Source: Azorinus chamasolen
Taxonomy: Eukaryota; Mollusca; Bivalvia; Cardiida; Solecurtidae
Length of the DNA: 64,000 nucleotides
NCBI GenBank assembly: GCA_963576725.1
Contig: OY755242.1
Span: forward strand, 57,704,480-57,768,479
Direction of reading: 5' to 3'
Below, piece after piece: positions 1 to 10,500 of the stretch. Made by a program: the position numbers and the translations under genes. The notes below the pieces were generated by a model that saw only the letters and a list, made by a program, of their open reading frames with translations, searched no databases and was not told where the DNA came from. Numbering within the stretch: position 1 is the stretch's first letter; every line of letters begins with the position of its first letter.

Positions 1-18
1 TGGAACATAATTATAACA

Positions 19-245
19 GTAACCCTTTCCTCCATAAATACGCCTTTCTACGCCTCTGTAATAGTCACTCTATGAAACCATTGTGATAAATAGAGCATTT
101 GCTCCTATATGAGCAAATGCTCTATTTATCACAATGGTTTCAAACTACGAAATTCTAAACATTTCCTTTTCTCTAGTTAATGCTCCTTTTGGGTAGATTC
201 ATTCCAAGAGGTTGGATCTAAAAATAGCCTATGGAGGAAAGGGTA
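19..245 (+). mobile_element. MITE family B
   Basis: Near-complete. Ends TAACCCTTTCCTCC and GGAGGAAAGGGTAA are inverted; the left TTAA has decayed to GTAA. Central hairpin 80-145 pairs AAACCATTGTGATAAATAGA with its complement around GCTCCTATATGAGC. Confidence 0.85.
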
Positions 246-252
246 AATTGTT

Positions 253-493
253 TTAACCCTTTCTCTGTTCTTTGTTTATTACAAATTTCAGTATTCATGG
301 CAAAAATAGTTACATTGAAATGTGAAAGGTGGAACATTGGAGCCATTTTAGAAAGTAAGCAAGCATATATTTCCAATTCCACTAGCAAACAGAGCAAGCA
401 GACCCTGAACAGACGGCTCATATAGGAACCGTCTGATCTTGGTCTACTCTGTTTGCAAATGCGTGAAAACACATTTATATGAAGGAAAGGTTA
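253..493 (+). mobile_element. MITE family A, subtype A2
   Basis: TTAACCCTTTCTCTGTTC start; core at 389-460 with an AGCA insertion in the left arm (gagcaAGCAgaccc). The right end has decayed to GGTTAG. Confidence 0.8.
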
Positions 494-674
494 GTTGTAC
501 ATATCGAAGCAGGTTTAGCGTTTTTGGTGCACTCCAGTTTACTTCTCTATTTTACAGATGCAGTTTTCTGTTGGGCACATTTATTTGCTGCACCCGACAG
601 TTTAAAAAAACCAACATATATTTATTTTCATATATTACATAGATGAATAAATGAAGTTTTAGTTTTGTTTTCAA

Positions 675-735
675 ACAGACAGTGTAGAGCCAGATAAGGA
701 GCCGTCTGATCAGGGACTACCATATTTGCATCGCT
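675..735 (-). mobile_element. Family A core fragment
   Basis: Only the core remains: caaacagacagtgtagag, then ggagccgtctgatcaggg. The flanks are not A-like. Confidence 0.55.
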
Positions 736-809
736 TATTATTTTCGAATGGTTTCACAGGAAAAATAATTATTGCAGAAATTCATATTTGGACGAGTTCG
801 TCTCATGCA

Positions 810-1002
810 ATTGCAAACAGAGTAGACCCAGATCAGACGGCTCCTATGGGAGGGTCTGCTATGTTTGCCTTTGACATTATATAGATCTGATTATGGTTTT
901 TGCAGAAGCAAAATCCTTTGAAAAGTCTACAATATGAAATTTAAGCTAACAAAATTTCATATCAGTATGTCTTACATGAATGTTGAACAGGGAAAGGGTT
1001 AA
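810..1002 (-). mobile_element. MITE family A, left end missing
   Basis: Core 813-875 followed by the A body and a right end GGGAAAGGGTTAA at 990-1002. The outer left ~30 bp are not recognisable. Confidence 0.7.
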
Positions 1003-1988
1003 ATGACCCGTATTATATATGTATGACCGGTTTGCCTCAATTCCGGCGATGTCACGTTTTCTTGTCTCTTTATGGTCACTCATTTCTACATGTAAGTCCT
1101 CTGTCACTATCTGTCTCCTCCATTCTCTTGATATATAAACTTTTATTCTCGGTAAAGGTGTTTTTATTATATGCAAAAGCACTTTAGAAATGCTTTTGGC
1201 GACGAACTGTCCAAACAGTACCACCCAAATGATTGTATGGGGTCAATGAAACTGTATACTCGTAAAGCGGTCGACAAGAGGTGACTTGGAGCCAGTGCTA
1301 TTACGAACAAATATGGGTGTAACAGAACCATTGGTTAGCGAAATTTTGCACGGAACGAAGCAGCTTTCTGCAAAAGGTTTGTCACCGTTTTGCCAGTTTA
1401 ATGACGGGGACCCTTGGACGACAGTTAAGGTGTTTCTGTCCCATTAAGTTGCGCCGCTATCGTTTTACAGAGACATTAATGGTCGTGATATTTCATCAGT
1501 TTCTGCACATTTCGGCAAATGACAGCCTGCAAAACGGACAAAAATGATAGAAAACTCCACTCACACCATTCGACATTGTTCATTAATCTTTTATTGTTAT
1601 ATACGACGAGGAGAGAGTCGATTCCTCGCGGTCGATGGTAACCAAGTTAAGCCGAATGACTTGGTCGGCAGGGCTATTGTTTTAAGTAACACAAGTGCCA
1701 ACAGACAAAATACAAACGGAGACGTAAATTGAAAGTCTATTTGTTTTCCAGGTTCGGATTTACATTAATCTCTTTTGATTATCTCGAGTTGGTGTTGTCG
1801 CTCCGGGAGATTGGCTTGTTTGTTCAATCTTGTTAGCTGTTGCATTTGAGGATTGCTAGATATTTTCTCGTATGTCACTGTTAAGTTTGTGTGCTAAAAA
1901 AGAAGAAAATGACCATTAATTCTGGATGTGAAGTAACGAACTAACGGAACTATGTGAAACTTAATTGTATTAATTAATATCCAATCCC
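1003..1988. other. Repeat-free block
   Basis: No MITE. The part from about 1250 to 1750 has higher GC than the surroundings and no plausible protein frame. It is one of several non-repetitive islands that could be conserved noncoding DNA. Confidence 0.35.
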
Positions 1989-2020
1989 GGGGGGGGGGGG
2001 GGGGGGGGGGAGGAGGGGGG
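1989..2020. repeat. Poly-G tract
   Basis: 22 consecutive G, then AGGAGGGGGG. G-quadruplex-capable; its length is likely unstable and error-prone in sequencing. Confidence 0.95.
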
Positions 2021-2173
2021 TACAAAACATTATGCTTGGGTCAGAGATCGTTTTCAAACTTTTAACTGGTTGGATGTTTAAGTGAAACTCAAAGTCTGAC
2101 CAATATGATTATATTACAATCTATAAATTCTTTTACCTCGGGACCTGGTCATTTACTGCCTGACGCTTATAAG

Positions 2174-2733
2174 ACTCTACAAGAGAAGAGATGTCGCATG
2201 GATATCTACAAGGGAAGAGATGTCGCATGGATATCTACAAGAGAATATATGTCGCATGGATATCTACAAGAGAAAAGATGTCGCATGGATATCTACAAGA
2301 GAAGAGATGTCGCATGGATACCTACAAGAGAAGAGATGCCGCATGGATATCTACAAGAGAAGAGATGTCGCATGGATACCTACAAGAGAAGAGATGTCGC
2401 ATGGCTATCTACAAGAGAAGAGATGTCGCATGGATATCTACAAGAGAAAAGATGTCGCATGGATACCTACAAGAGAAGAGATGTCGCATGGATATCTACA
2501 AGAGAAGAGATGTCGCATGGATACCTACAAGAGAAGAGATGTCGCATGGATACCTACAAGAGAAGAGATGTCGAATGGATATTTACAAAAGAGGTGTCGC
2601 ATGGATATCTACAAGAGAAGAGATATCGAGATGTCGCATGGATATCTACAAGAGAAGAGATGTCGCATGGATATCTACAAGAGAAGATATGTCGCATGGA
2701 TATCTACAAGAGAAGAGATGTTGCATGGATACC
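2174..2733. repeat. 29-bp tandem array, about 19 copies
   Basis: Unit contains GATGTCGCATGGATATCTAC and AAGAGAAGA. Units are 90-100% alike, with one shortened unit near 2590 and a small partial duplication near 2622. Because 29 is not a multiple of 3 and no frame holds a stop, all three + frames stay open across the array. This produces long apparent proteins that are not genes. Confidence 0.95.
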
Positions 2734-2744
2734 ATGCTTGGGGT

Positions 2745-2925
2745 TTAACCCTTTACTTTATGAATATTCATGAAAGAAACAATAACATCGTGAATATCTA
2801 TGAGCTGATGGGTAAACATTCAAAAGCAAAAATACTAGACACTGACACTGGCCGGACGGATCTTATCTGTATCTACTCTGTTTGCAAAGAATTCAAAAGC
2901 CATCTCTATGAGATATAGTGATTAA
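2745..2925 (+). mobile_element. MITE family A1, core deleted
   Basis: Starts TTAACCCTTTACTTTATGAATATTCATG twelve bases after the 29-bp array. The hairpin is reduced (gacactggccggacgg then tctactctgtttgcaaa). The right end is degenerate. Confidence 0.7.
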
Positions 2926-3009
2926 TCTATTATAAAGTAGTTTTTTCTAGTTTATTAATGTGGACTCTGTGTTGTCCTTGTTGACAAATGTCGAACAATA
3001 TAGACCCTG

Positions 3010-3259
3010 TTAATTCTTTGCCTCATATAAACGCTTATTACGCATTTGTAAACAGCTTAGACCCAGATCAGACCAGACGGCTGCTCCTATGGGAGCCGTC
3101 TAACCGGAGTGTGTGCAGTTTTCTTGGGACATGATAGAGTTCTGATTCTACAGTGTTTGTTAAAGCAAACATTTCCCTTGAACAGTTTGCATTATAAAGA
3201 ATTAGCTAAGAAATAATCCCGAAGTCATTATAAATTACGTTGAACAGGAAAGGCCTTAA
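3010..3259 (-). mobile_element. MITE family A2
   Basis: TTAATTCTTTGCCTC start; core 3050-3102 with 'agaccagacgg' duplication in the left arm; end AGGCCTTAA. Confidence 0.7.
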
Positions 3260-3353
3260 GAAGCTGATTTGAATTATGTATCTGATCTTCGACTCCACTG
3301 TTTGCAAAGCCATGTGGAACCTATGCTCCCTGAGAAGTTTTTACATATATCTT

Positions 3354-3510
3354 ATAGTAAACCCCTTCTAACCCGCAATTCTAGTAGAGAAGAATTTAGA
3401 TACTTTTAGGCAGGTGGATGCTTAATGCAGAGTGAACGACACACAGAAAGCTCGCCCTGCATTCAGATGCTACCTGTCTTGAAAACGGACAATGATACTT
3501 AAGTTATTGG
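3354..3510. mobile_element. MITE family C, degenerate
   Basis: tagtaaaccccttctaaccc start, then the core GGCAGGTGGATGCTTAATGC paired with GATGCTACCTG. The right terminal repeat is not clear. Confidence 0.65.
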
Positions 3511-4000
3511 ATGAGTTTTATTGTATATTTTCTTTGATTTTGGTAAAAAACAAACTTGCAAATAATATCAGAATATTCCTAATTTCCGGACGTCCAAAAT
3601 AGTTTTTCATATCTTATGTTGTGCATGTCTATAGCTGCAATTCATGCTCCCCAGAATAAGAGGTCTCAGTGTCGTATATCTTGAGTTCGCGTCGCTAAGT
3701 TTCAAGAGAAGGGACTCGCTTTGAAATTATTTGGGAATGGACAATTGCTCCTGAAGGCCCTTTTGTCACCTTCTGTCCGTTGCCAGGGGCGTTTACAGGC
3801 GAGGTGTGGTCACGTGCCTGTGATGTCACTCATCCGTGTAATTTACATGATTAATTATCTCCCCTGTGGCGACTGTCCAGTCGGGTCCGAGGGCACTTCT
3901 GTTACAGTCTTTGCCACGGTGTATTGGTAACATTAATGATTTAATGCTAATTTAAGCAAAACGACACGCTCTTACCCAGTCGACAGGTAGCCGTCCGATA
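3511..4000. other. Repeat-free block with E-box and TAAT motifs
   Basis: 3640-3940 is GC-richer than its surroundings. It has a CACGTG E-box (3811-3816) and TGATTAATTA (3848-3857). The 69-codon frame at 3721 resembles nothing known. Candidate regulatory sequence. Confidence 0.35.
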
Positions 4001-4228
4001 TTAACACTTTACCACATAAATGTGCCATACTACGCCTTTGCAAACATAGTAGACTCAGATCTGAAGATCTAGTAGATCTGAGTCTTCTTTGTTTGCTTGT
4101 GATAATTATAATATACTCGTAGATATTGCCAAACAGTCTTGTCTCCATGTGCTATTAAAACAATTAATCTAATTAATATTCATGATGTAATTGTTTCTTG
4201 CATGGATATTCACGGAGTAAAGGGTTAA
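4001..4228 (-). mobile_element. MITE family A1
   Basis: Full length with TTAA at both ends (4001, 4225). The core is shortened to the palindrome GACTCAGATCT...AGATCTGAGTC around 4050-4085. Confidence 0.8.
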
Positions 4229-4569
4229 AGACAAACTGAAAATGGTGACACAGAGAGGCAATTGCACATACAAAATTGACATTTCTGATGATTTGTGAAT
4301 GTAAAACAAGGCTTTTTGATTTGAAAATAATGACAGCAGATATCTTCTTGATTAAACTCACAGTTATATTAGAGATGATAGAATTTCTTAACCTAGGGCT
4401 TCTTTTTATAAACAAGGACAGTTTTACCAAGGACAGTAGAAAATCGTCATGAATATTAGTGAAGCAAACCATTTAAAACATATATATTTATTAACAAAAA
4501 ATGACATTATGAATACATGTATCTATTAGCTGTATAATATTTTCATATTTTTCTTTCCTCTGTAGTGAG
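4229..4569. other. AT-rich spacer
   Basis: No repeat family recognised. A 99-codon minus-strand frame here (4173-4472) runs out of the neighbouring MITE and is not protein-like. Confidence 0.3.
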
Positions 4570-4686
4570 GATTTTATAAGCAAACAGAGCATACCCTGGT
4601 CAGACGGCTCCAACAGGAAGCGTCTGATCTGGATCTAATGCTTTTGCAAAGGCATGAAACGGCGTTTGTATGAAAGAATAGTTAAA
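4570..4686 (+). mobile_element. Family A, right half
   Basis: Core (aagcaaacagagcatacc ... tctgatctggatc) and right end gaaagaatagttaa. The left half is absent. Confidence 0.65.
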
Positions 4687-4842
4687 ACTTATAAGAGATG
4701 ATTGGTCGTAAGATATTTTTCTAGATGCCCGCCTTACTAAAGACCGCACAACTAAACTCCTGACAATACGTACTAAGTTATGGCATTCGTTTCTGCATAC
4801 ACATTTTTACACTCGGATAGCTGCAACATCGTACGACATAAA

Positions 4843-5076
4843 TTAACCCTTTACTCCATGAGTATCCATGTAAGAAATAAAAGACAATATGAATATTACT
4901 TAGATTAACTGACACATGCATTTTAGCCATGCAAGAAACTGTAGATTGATACCTATTAGTACGCCATAAGCAAACAGAGCAGATCCTGATCAGACGGCTC
5001 AAACAGAGGCCGCCTGATCTGGATCTACTTTGTTTGCAAAGGCACAGAAAGACGTATTTATGGAGTAAAGGGTCAA
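4843..5076 (+). mobile_element. MITE family A1
   Basis: TTAACCCTTTACTCCATGAG start, complete body and core, end GGAGTAAAGGGTCAA (TTAA to TCAA). Confidence 0.85.
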
Positions 5077-5167
5077 AATTTAACATATGTCCAATTGCGA
5101 CTACCAAACCCCAACATATTTTTTTTACCAAACCGGCAACATTTTACAGTTAAACATAGTTAATTAA

Positions 5168-5426
5168 TTAACCCTTCCAATTATCCAAGTGTTATGAAAA
5201 GTCTCTCCAAGCTGGAGTCTCTTACAAGCTGTAAAAAATAATGGCTGTTCAAATTTGGATCTGGTGCAATTTTGACTACTTCAGTTCGAACAAGCCTTTG
5301 AGAAAACTGTTTAGCGAGTGTCAAACTGCTTGGTCCCTGATCAGACACTGAGTAACTCGGCGTCTCATCTGGATCCAAGCTGTTTGCAAATCCATGTCAA
5401 TTCGTGGTTAACAGGAAAGGGGTTAA
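5168..5426 (+). mobile_element. MITE family D
   Basis: TTAACCCTTCC start and GGAAAGGGGTTAA end. The core pairs AACTGCTTGGTCC with GGATCCAAGCTGTTTGC around GAGTAACTCGGCGTCTC. Confidence 0.8.
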
Positions 5427-5888
5427 TTACCGGGCTTTTTTGACAACCCTCACCCGTCCCCATCCGCTCCTTCCGGGCCCTCTTGAAAATCCTTCCTCTT
5501 AAGCACTTTGCTATTTTAAAGTGACAGGAGCCACTCGAAGCCCCTCTCCAGAAATGAGCGTAAAGTGACTGCGAGTCTGTTTGCATATCGAATTCAGACA
5601 CTAAACATTCTGTAAGATCAGGATTCGCGTTGTTTCAAAATTAAAAGTAGGATTGCTTACCACAACACAAAATTATGATTTAGAGAATCTACAAGGCAGA
5701 GCAGACGACAAATAAGGAGAATACGAGAAAAAAAAGGAGCAGACGACATTCCCCAACCACAGTTAGGACATTAAGGACCCGCAACAACGGTAGTGCGTAA
5801 TTAATTACTACCGCTCTTGAAGTCACATCAACACCGTCAACAGCGACACAACTGATTAACCTGCAGCAAGCTTGAGGTGTCACCGGGT
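5427..5888. other. Repeat-free block with homeodomain dimer site
   Basis: Non-repetitive and GC-richer than its flanks. It has the palindrome TAATTAATTA (5798-5807) framed by GGTAGT/ACTACC, and two copies of GAGCAGACGACA (around 5699 and 5740). No credible gene. Candidate conserved noncoding element. Confidence 0.4.
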
Positions 5889-6092
5889 TTTAACACTCAT
5901 TGTGCTAAAATATGGTCATTTATATCGGCCTAAAACCCTGATCTGGATCAAGTTTTACAAACTCCAGATTCGTTGGATCTTTAGAGAAACAGCTTGTATC
6001 CAGACGAAACGCCAAGTGATTCGGCGTCTCATCAGGATCAAAGCGTTTTGCAAATGCCATCCACATTGCAACACACAGGGCGCAGGTAAAAA
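5889..6092 (+). mobile_element. MITE family D, diverged
   Basis: TTAACACTC start; core cagcttgtatccagacgaaa / ggcgtctcatcaggatc and ttttgcaaatgcc. The end is poorly defined. Confidence 0.6.
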
Positions 6093-6196
6093 CTCTGACT
6101 GACCTCTGAAATATTACAAAAAATAATTAAACTGTTTAACGATTTTGTAATAATCCAAGTGGTAAAACGTTCTGTTGACATTTTAGCTGTTTCATC

Positions 6197-6425
6197 AACC
6201 CTTTCCGTGATAGAGTTTTTGTCCATGTCTTTGCAAACAGAGACTATCCAGATTAGACACAGGGTCTGCACGTATTGCTTATGAAATTATATAGATCGGA
6301 TTCTACAGTTTTGCCAAAGCCAACATATAATTTTATTAATTAGTCATTATAAAAATCACGTAAATAAATATTTATTTTGTCATGAAGTATTGTATATACA
6401 TGTATATTCATGAATTGAACGGTGA
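6197..6425 (-). mobile_element. MITE family A1, diverged
   Basis: TCAACCCTTTCCGTG start, core collapsed (gagactatccagattagacacagggtctg), normal body, ends near attcatgaattgaac. Confidence 0.65.
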
Positions 6426-6544
6426 ATAAACAAGAACTCACTCCTGGTCCAGATATTGATGTTGAATATTATCAGCGAATCGAGGAAAGAGAACAATTTT
6501 GAATAGGACTTGAACAAATATTCTGTCGGTTTGTTACTTTTTAT

Positions 6545-6762
6545 CACTTCCTTCTTATAAACGTGTTTTGACGGATCTGCAAACATGCTAGACATATAGG
6601 AGCCGTATGATCAGGGTTTGCTAATGGAATTGGATACATCTATTTCTTAATTTGCTAAAATGGCTACAATGTTGCACCATCCATATTCAATTATAACTAT
6701 TTTGTCCATGAATATTCAGTAGGTATTGAAATATGGACTAAATACAGAACAGGGAAAGGAAA
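6545..6762 (-). mobile_element. MITE family A2, core deleted
   Basis: cttccttcttataaacgtg start; the left core arm is mostly lost; body with aaaatggctacaatgttg and tccatgaatattcagtag; end cagggaaaggaaaa. Confidence 0.65.
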
Positions 6763-6907
6763 ACCCGAGGAAGAAAGGTGGGTGTCTTTCTCGAGAGGGG
6801 TGGTTAATTTGACTAAGCAATGAAGTGGAGCCATGGCGCAAAGTCACGTGCACTTGATGCTATAGTAGCCAGGCACGATGGACCATCACTAGGGTAGAAG
6901 AGTGATA

Positions 6908-7020
6908 GTATCGGCTTAATGCAGGGCAACAATAATGCAGAATTCTCTTATATAAGACATTTCTGTATTACTTTTGACATGCATTAAGCCACCACCTACC
7001 TTACAGACCTAGAACTAGAC
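6908..7020. mobile_element. MITE family C core
   Basis: cggcttaatgcagggca pairs with gcattaagccaccacct around an AT-rich loop. Terminal repeats are not clear. Confidence 0.65.
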
Positions 7021-7489
7021 ATCTTTTTGGAGGCTGCTCAAGACATATTCTTATTTATATAAGTCAAATACGACGATCTAGTGTAAACTGGTATTTGTTT
7101 TGGGAGCTTTTTTCATTGCTCTCATCCTGAATTAAGCTACTATATGTCTTGTATACCCAGAATAGACAGTGACAACTGCAAGGAGGTTTTTACTAGCATC
7201 GTATATCACGTTTCGTTACCATTTGGGACCTGCAGCTATAAGAATATTTGCAATAGAAAATTACTGAAACAAAAACCACCGTTGGCCATTGTTCTGTTGT
7301 CTGACCAAGAACTATTTACAGTGACTGCATTGTCGATTGCCCCATTCACGCAAACAGGCAGCTCATAACCCGATGTTAAAAAGAAACAAATTAAGTTCGT
7401 ATTTCTCTGTGTGAGGTTCAGTTGAAACTCAGTCTAAATACACAAGTACTGGTAACCATTGTTTGCATCAACCATTTGAGTTTACTGTC
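7021..7489. other. Unclassified spacer
   Basis: No repeat or gene recognised. A 74-codon frame (7144-7368) has no family resemblance. Confidence 0.3.
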
Positions 7490-7566
7490 ATCTGCAAACA
7501 CTGTAGACCCAGATCAGAGGGCTCATAGAGGAGCCTTCTAAGTAGGGTATACACTGTTTGTCCTTC
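7490..7566 (-). mobile_element. Family A3 core fragment
   Basis: tgcaaacactgtagaccc ... gatcagagggctc / gagccttctaagtagggta ... cactgtttgt. Confidence 0.6.
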
Positions 7567-7605
7567 AAAGTCCTTTCGCAAATTGTATCATTTCATACTG
7601 AATAA

Positions 7606-8102
7606 TTATAGTCTGGTGTTAATCATAGTCTGGTGTTAATCATAGTCTGGTGTTAATCATAGTCTGGTGTTAATTATAGTCTGGTGTTAATCATTGTCTG
7701 GTGTTATTCATAGTCTGGTGTTAATCATAGCCTGGCGTTAATCATAGCCTGGTGTTAATTATAGTCTCGTGTTAATCATAGTCTGGTGTTAATCATAGTC
7801 TGGTGTTAATCATAGTCTGGTGTTAATCATAGTCTGGTGTTAATCATAGCCTGGCGTTAATCATAGTCTGGTGTTAATTATAGTCTCGTGTTAATTATAG
7901 TATCGTGTTAATCATAGTCTGGTGTTAATTATAGTCTCGTGTTAATTATAGTCTGGTGTTAATTATAGTCTCGTGTTAATTATAGTCTGGTGTTAATTAT
8001 AGTCTGGTGTTAATTATAGTCTCGTGTTAATTATAGTCTGGTGTTAATTATAGTCTCGTGTTAATTATAGTCTCGTGTTAATTATAGTCTCGTGTTAATC
8101 AT
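7606..8102. repeat. 17-bp tandem array, about 29 copies
   Basis: Unit TAGTCTGGTGTTAATCA. Two variants are segregated: TCTGGTGTTAATCA dominates before about 7880, TCTCGTGTTAATTA afterwards, partly alternating. This pattern suggests local rounds of amplification. Confidence 0.95.
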
Positions 8103-8151
8103 TTACTTAGGTACTGGGTTAACCGCTTACTACTTGGATGCCTTTGCAAAC

Positions 8152-8369
8152 GGGATAGACCCAGATCAGACAGGACAGACCCAGATCAGACAGGACAGAC
8201 CAGATCAGACAGGACATACCCAGATCAGACAGGACAGACCCAGATCAGACAGGACAGACCCATACTAGACGGGACATACCCAGATCAGACGGGACAGACC
8301 CAGATCAGACAGGACAGACCCAGATCAGACGGAACATACCCAGATCAGACAGGACAGACCCAGATCAGA
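8152..8369. repeat. 20-bp tandem array from MITE A core, ~11 copies
   Basis: Unit CAGACCCAGATCAGACAGGA is the left core arm of family A (tagacccagatcagacgg). One unit lacks a base and one reads CATACTAGACGG. The array sits inside the host element. Confidence 0.92.
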
Positions 8370-8429
8370 TCAAAATATAAAAAATAGATTTGTTCTAAAA
8401 GGTATCACTACACATATCTAGAAACACAT

Positions 8430-8526
8430 GTGACAGCATAATGCAGGTCTAAAGTAATGCTGAAAGCTCCTACAGGAGCTTTAATCATTACTTTAGTCAT
8501 GTATTAAGCTGTGGACTTGAGACATT
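8430..8526. mobile_element. MITE family C core nested in family A
   Basis: cagcataatgcaggtctaaa ... agctcctacaggagct ... atgtattaagctgtg. It lies between the two halves of the A element. Confidence 0.65.
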
Positions 8527-8620
8527 TTTCAGATTTGAAATCGGATGACTCAATCAGGGTCTGCTGCGTGTACTTATGGAATTATATAGGTCCGATTCTG
8601 CAGTGTTTGCCATAGTAAAA

Positions 8621-8956
8621 GTACAAAAATGAGTCATGCAGGAAACACCACATACAGAACAAGCAGTCGCCCGAACAGCAACACAAGGAAACGGCAAATA
8701 TACATAACTATAAAAACATCAAGAGACGCACAAAGACAAAACAAACATACAATAGGGGGAAGATAGAAGTACCGTCTTGGAACGGTCAGTGACAAAAGTC
8801 ACTGGGGGTTAAACCGGTTTATGGGCGCCCAACCTCACACTTATTCCATACCCACCCTAAAAAACAAACAGTGTAAATAAACGTATCCCCTCTCCGACTA
8901 ATCTACAACAACCGCGATTGTCAAGATTGTCACTTGTTCATAAACATGGGAATGTC
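8621..8956. repeat. Unclassified block with paired stem-loops
   Basis: Contains adjacent hairpins ACCGTCTTGGAACGGT (8771-8786) and CAGTGACAAAAGTCACTG (8787-8804), then the palindrome AAACCGGTTT (8811-8820). The preceding 130 bp is A-rich. It has the look of a dispersed bivalve repeat, but I see one copy only here. Confidence 0.35.
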
Positions 8957-8959
8957 CCT

Positions 8960-9061
8960 TGTCAATGTCCCTTGTTCACCATTAAGTCATTATACATGTC
9001 CGCTAATTGATATTCATTATATAATTATCTCTTACATGAATATTCACGAGGGATATGTTAA
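8960..9061 (-). mobile_element. Family A right-end fragment
   Basis: gctaattgatattcattata ... tcttacatgaatattcacg, ending at the TTAA shared with the next element. Confidence 0.55.
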
Positions 9062-9309
9062 CTCTTTATTCCATGAATATTTAGGTAAGAATGGTAATGT
9101 CATCAGGCATATTAATCAGATTAATCGTTATAATAGTGAATGGACACAGAAATGTTTGGTCATGACAGAAACTGTATAATCATATCTATATTATATCATA
9201 AACAAACAGAACAGACCCCGATTAGACGGCTCCTATAGGAGCCGTCTGATCTGAGTCTACTCTGTTTGCAATGGCGTAGATATGGCGTATTTGTGTTATA
9301 AAGGGTTAA
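9058..9309 (+). mobile_element. MITE family A1
   Basis: Full length. TTAACTCTTTATTCCATG to AAAGGGTTAA. The core palindrome is near-perfect (agacggctcctataggagccgtct, around 9222-9245). Confidence 0.88.
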
Positions 9310-9357
9310 ACAATGAGATTGACCATTCCACTTTGAAAATCCAACATTCAAAGGGCT

Positions 9358-9410
9358 AAACACACACGCACGCACGCACGCACGCACACACGCACGCGCG
9401 CACCCACACA

Positions 9411-9442
<32 letters not shown>

Positions 9443-9500
9443 CGCACGCACGCACACACGCACGCACACACGCACGCACGCACGCACGCACGCACCCACA
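9358..9500. repeat. CACG/CA microsatellite
   Basis: Alternating CACA and CGCA blocks for about 140 bp. It can adopt Z-form. It explains the Cys/Val/Arg-rich minus-strand frame over it. Confidence 0.95.
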
Positions 9501-9700
9501 CCAAACGAAGCAAACCTATTGTAGTGAATTTGAACGATAACATCATTTTTAGACTACTGTATTAGATTCGTAATTAATTCTATACACCAACTTATCTATT
9601 GCCAGTAGCAATTTAGTCCAGTATTGCAGTTAAAACCTTAATAATGTGTTAAAATTTAACACATAATTTCCTATTTGATTTGTTATAAAAGGTATTGTAT
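9501..9700. other. AT-rich spacer
   Basis: Nothing recognised except a short inverted repeat GTGTTAAAATTTAACAC near 9646. Confidence 0.3.
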
Positions 9701-10500
9701 TTTATAATGCCCAATTTTATTACAACTTTATGATATCTTGCACAGCACGCTCGTGCTCGCGTTTGCCGTGCATGTTGTATTCCACTGGGCGGGGCCCTTG
9801 TCAAATATTGCACGGAAATTGGGCAGCTCAAAGGCATCGATCGCCATGAGCTCTCGTAAAGACTTCAATTACGGATACATAAACTCCTCAGCTTTCTATT
9901 CTGGTTTATCATCAATCATCTCTCTAGGGTACCAACTCCATTTTACGGCGACAAATAAAAGGCCATATTCATTATTTCCCTGGCTATGAATCCGTATTTT
10001 GTTTTCATCCCAGACTAAACAGCGATCTGAGCAGTCATAACTTGATCCGAGCTATCTATTTTTCTAGTTTAATTAATTTCAATAGATATCCTCCCAGTTC
10101 TGTTAAACGTTAGTTTAACCATCTGTGCAAAATTCCGAGCGATCTCGCTCAATATCGCTTGTATCGCGAGATCAGCGATTTGCGTAGGGCAGTCGGAAAT
10201 CTCACGAGAGCGCGGAGCAATTTTCTCTTGGAATCAATCTGTTAAAGCGATATTACACACTCAAATAAAGCAATAATATCGCAATCTGAAAAATTAATTA
10301 TCAATCGGGCGGGCCCGGGACAACTTTTCAATCAGAACTACAAAGAGGACCATTTGACGAAACGTTTGTCGGCGTCTGACAATAATTGTCTCCGAAAGAA
10401 CCAACTGAAACGCAATCAGTTAATTCACTTTTTTTTCTATGCGGATCGATAATGCACAAGGCGTAATTAGGTTAGAACTGCTCCTATGTCTTTGGTAAAC
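9701..10500. promoter_or_regulatory. Candidate conserved noncoding element
   Basis: About 800 bp free of all repeat families and with mixed GC. It holds ATCAATCA (9911-9918; TGATTGAT on the minus strand, a PBX-HOX type site), TTAATTATCAATC (10294-10306) and several ATTA cores. The short frames here are not protein-like. Regulatory function is inference. Confidence 0.35.

Larger units (their letters stand above)
8116..8620 (-). mobile_element. Family A element expanded by array and nested C
   Basis: Left end GGTTAACCGCTTACTAC with cctttgcaaacgggatagacc. The left core arm runs into the 20-bp array and is followed by a nested family C core. The A sequence then resumes at about 8540 (gatgactcaatcagggtctg, cttatggaattatatagg) and fades near 8620. 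Confidence 0.7.

Noticed and set aside
2105..2918. Three overlapping + strand frames of 185-232 codons
   Set aside because: They are readings of the 29-bp tandem repeat in three phases; no start context, domain or codon bias supports coding.
9196..9546. 116-codon minus frame rich in Cys, Val, Ala and Arg
   Set aside because: It reads through the CACG/CA microsatellite and a family A core.
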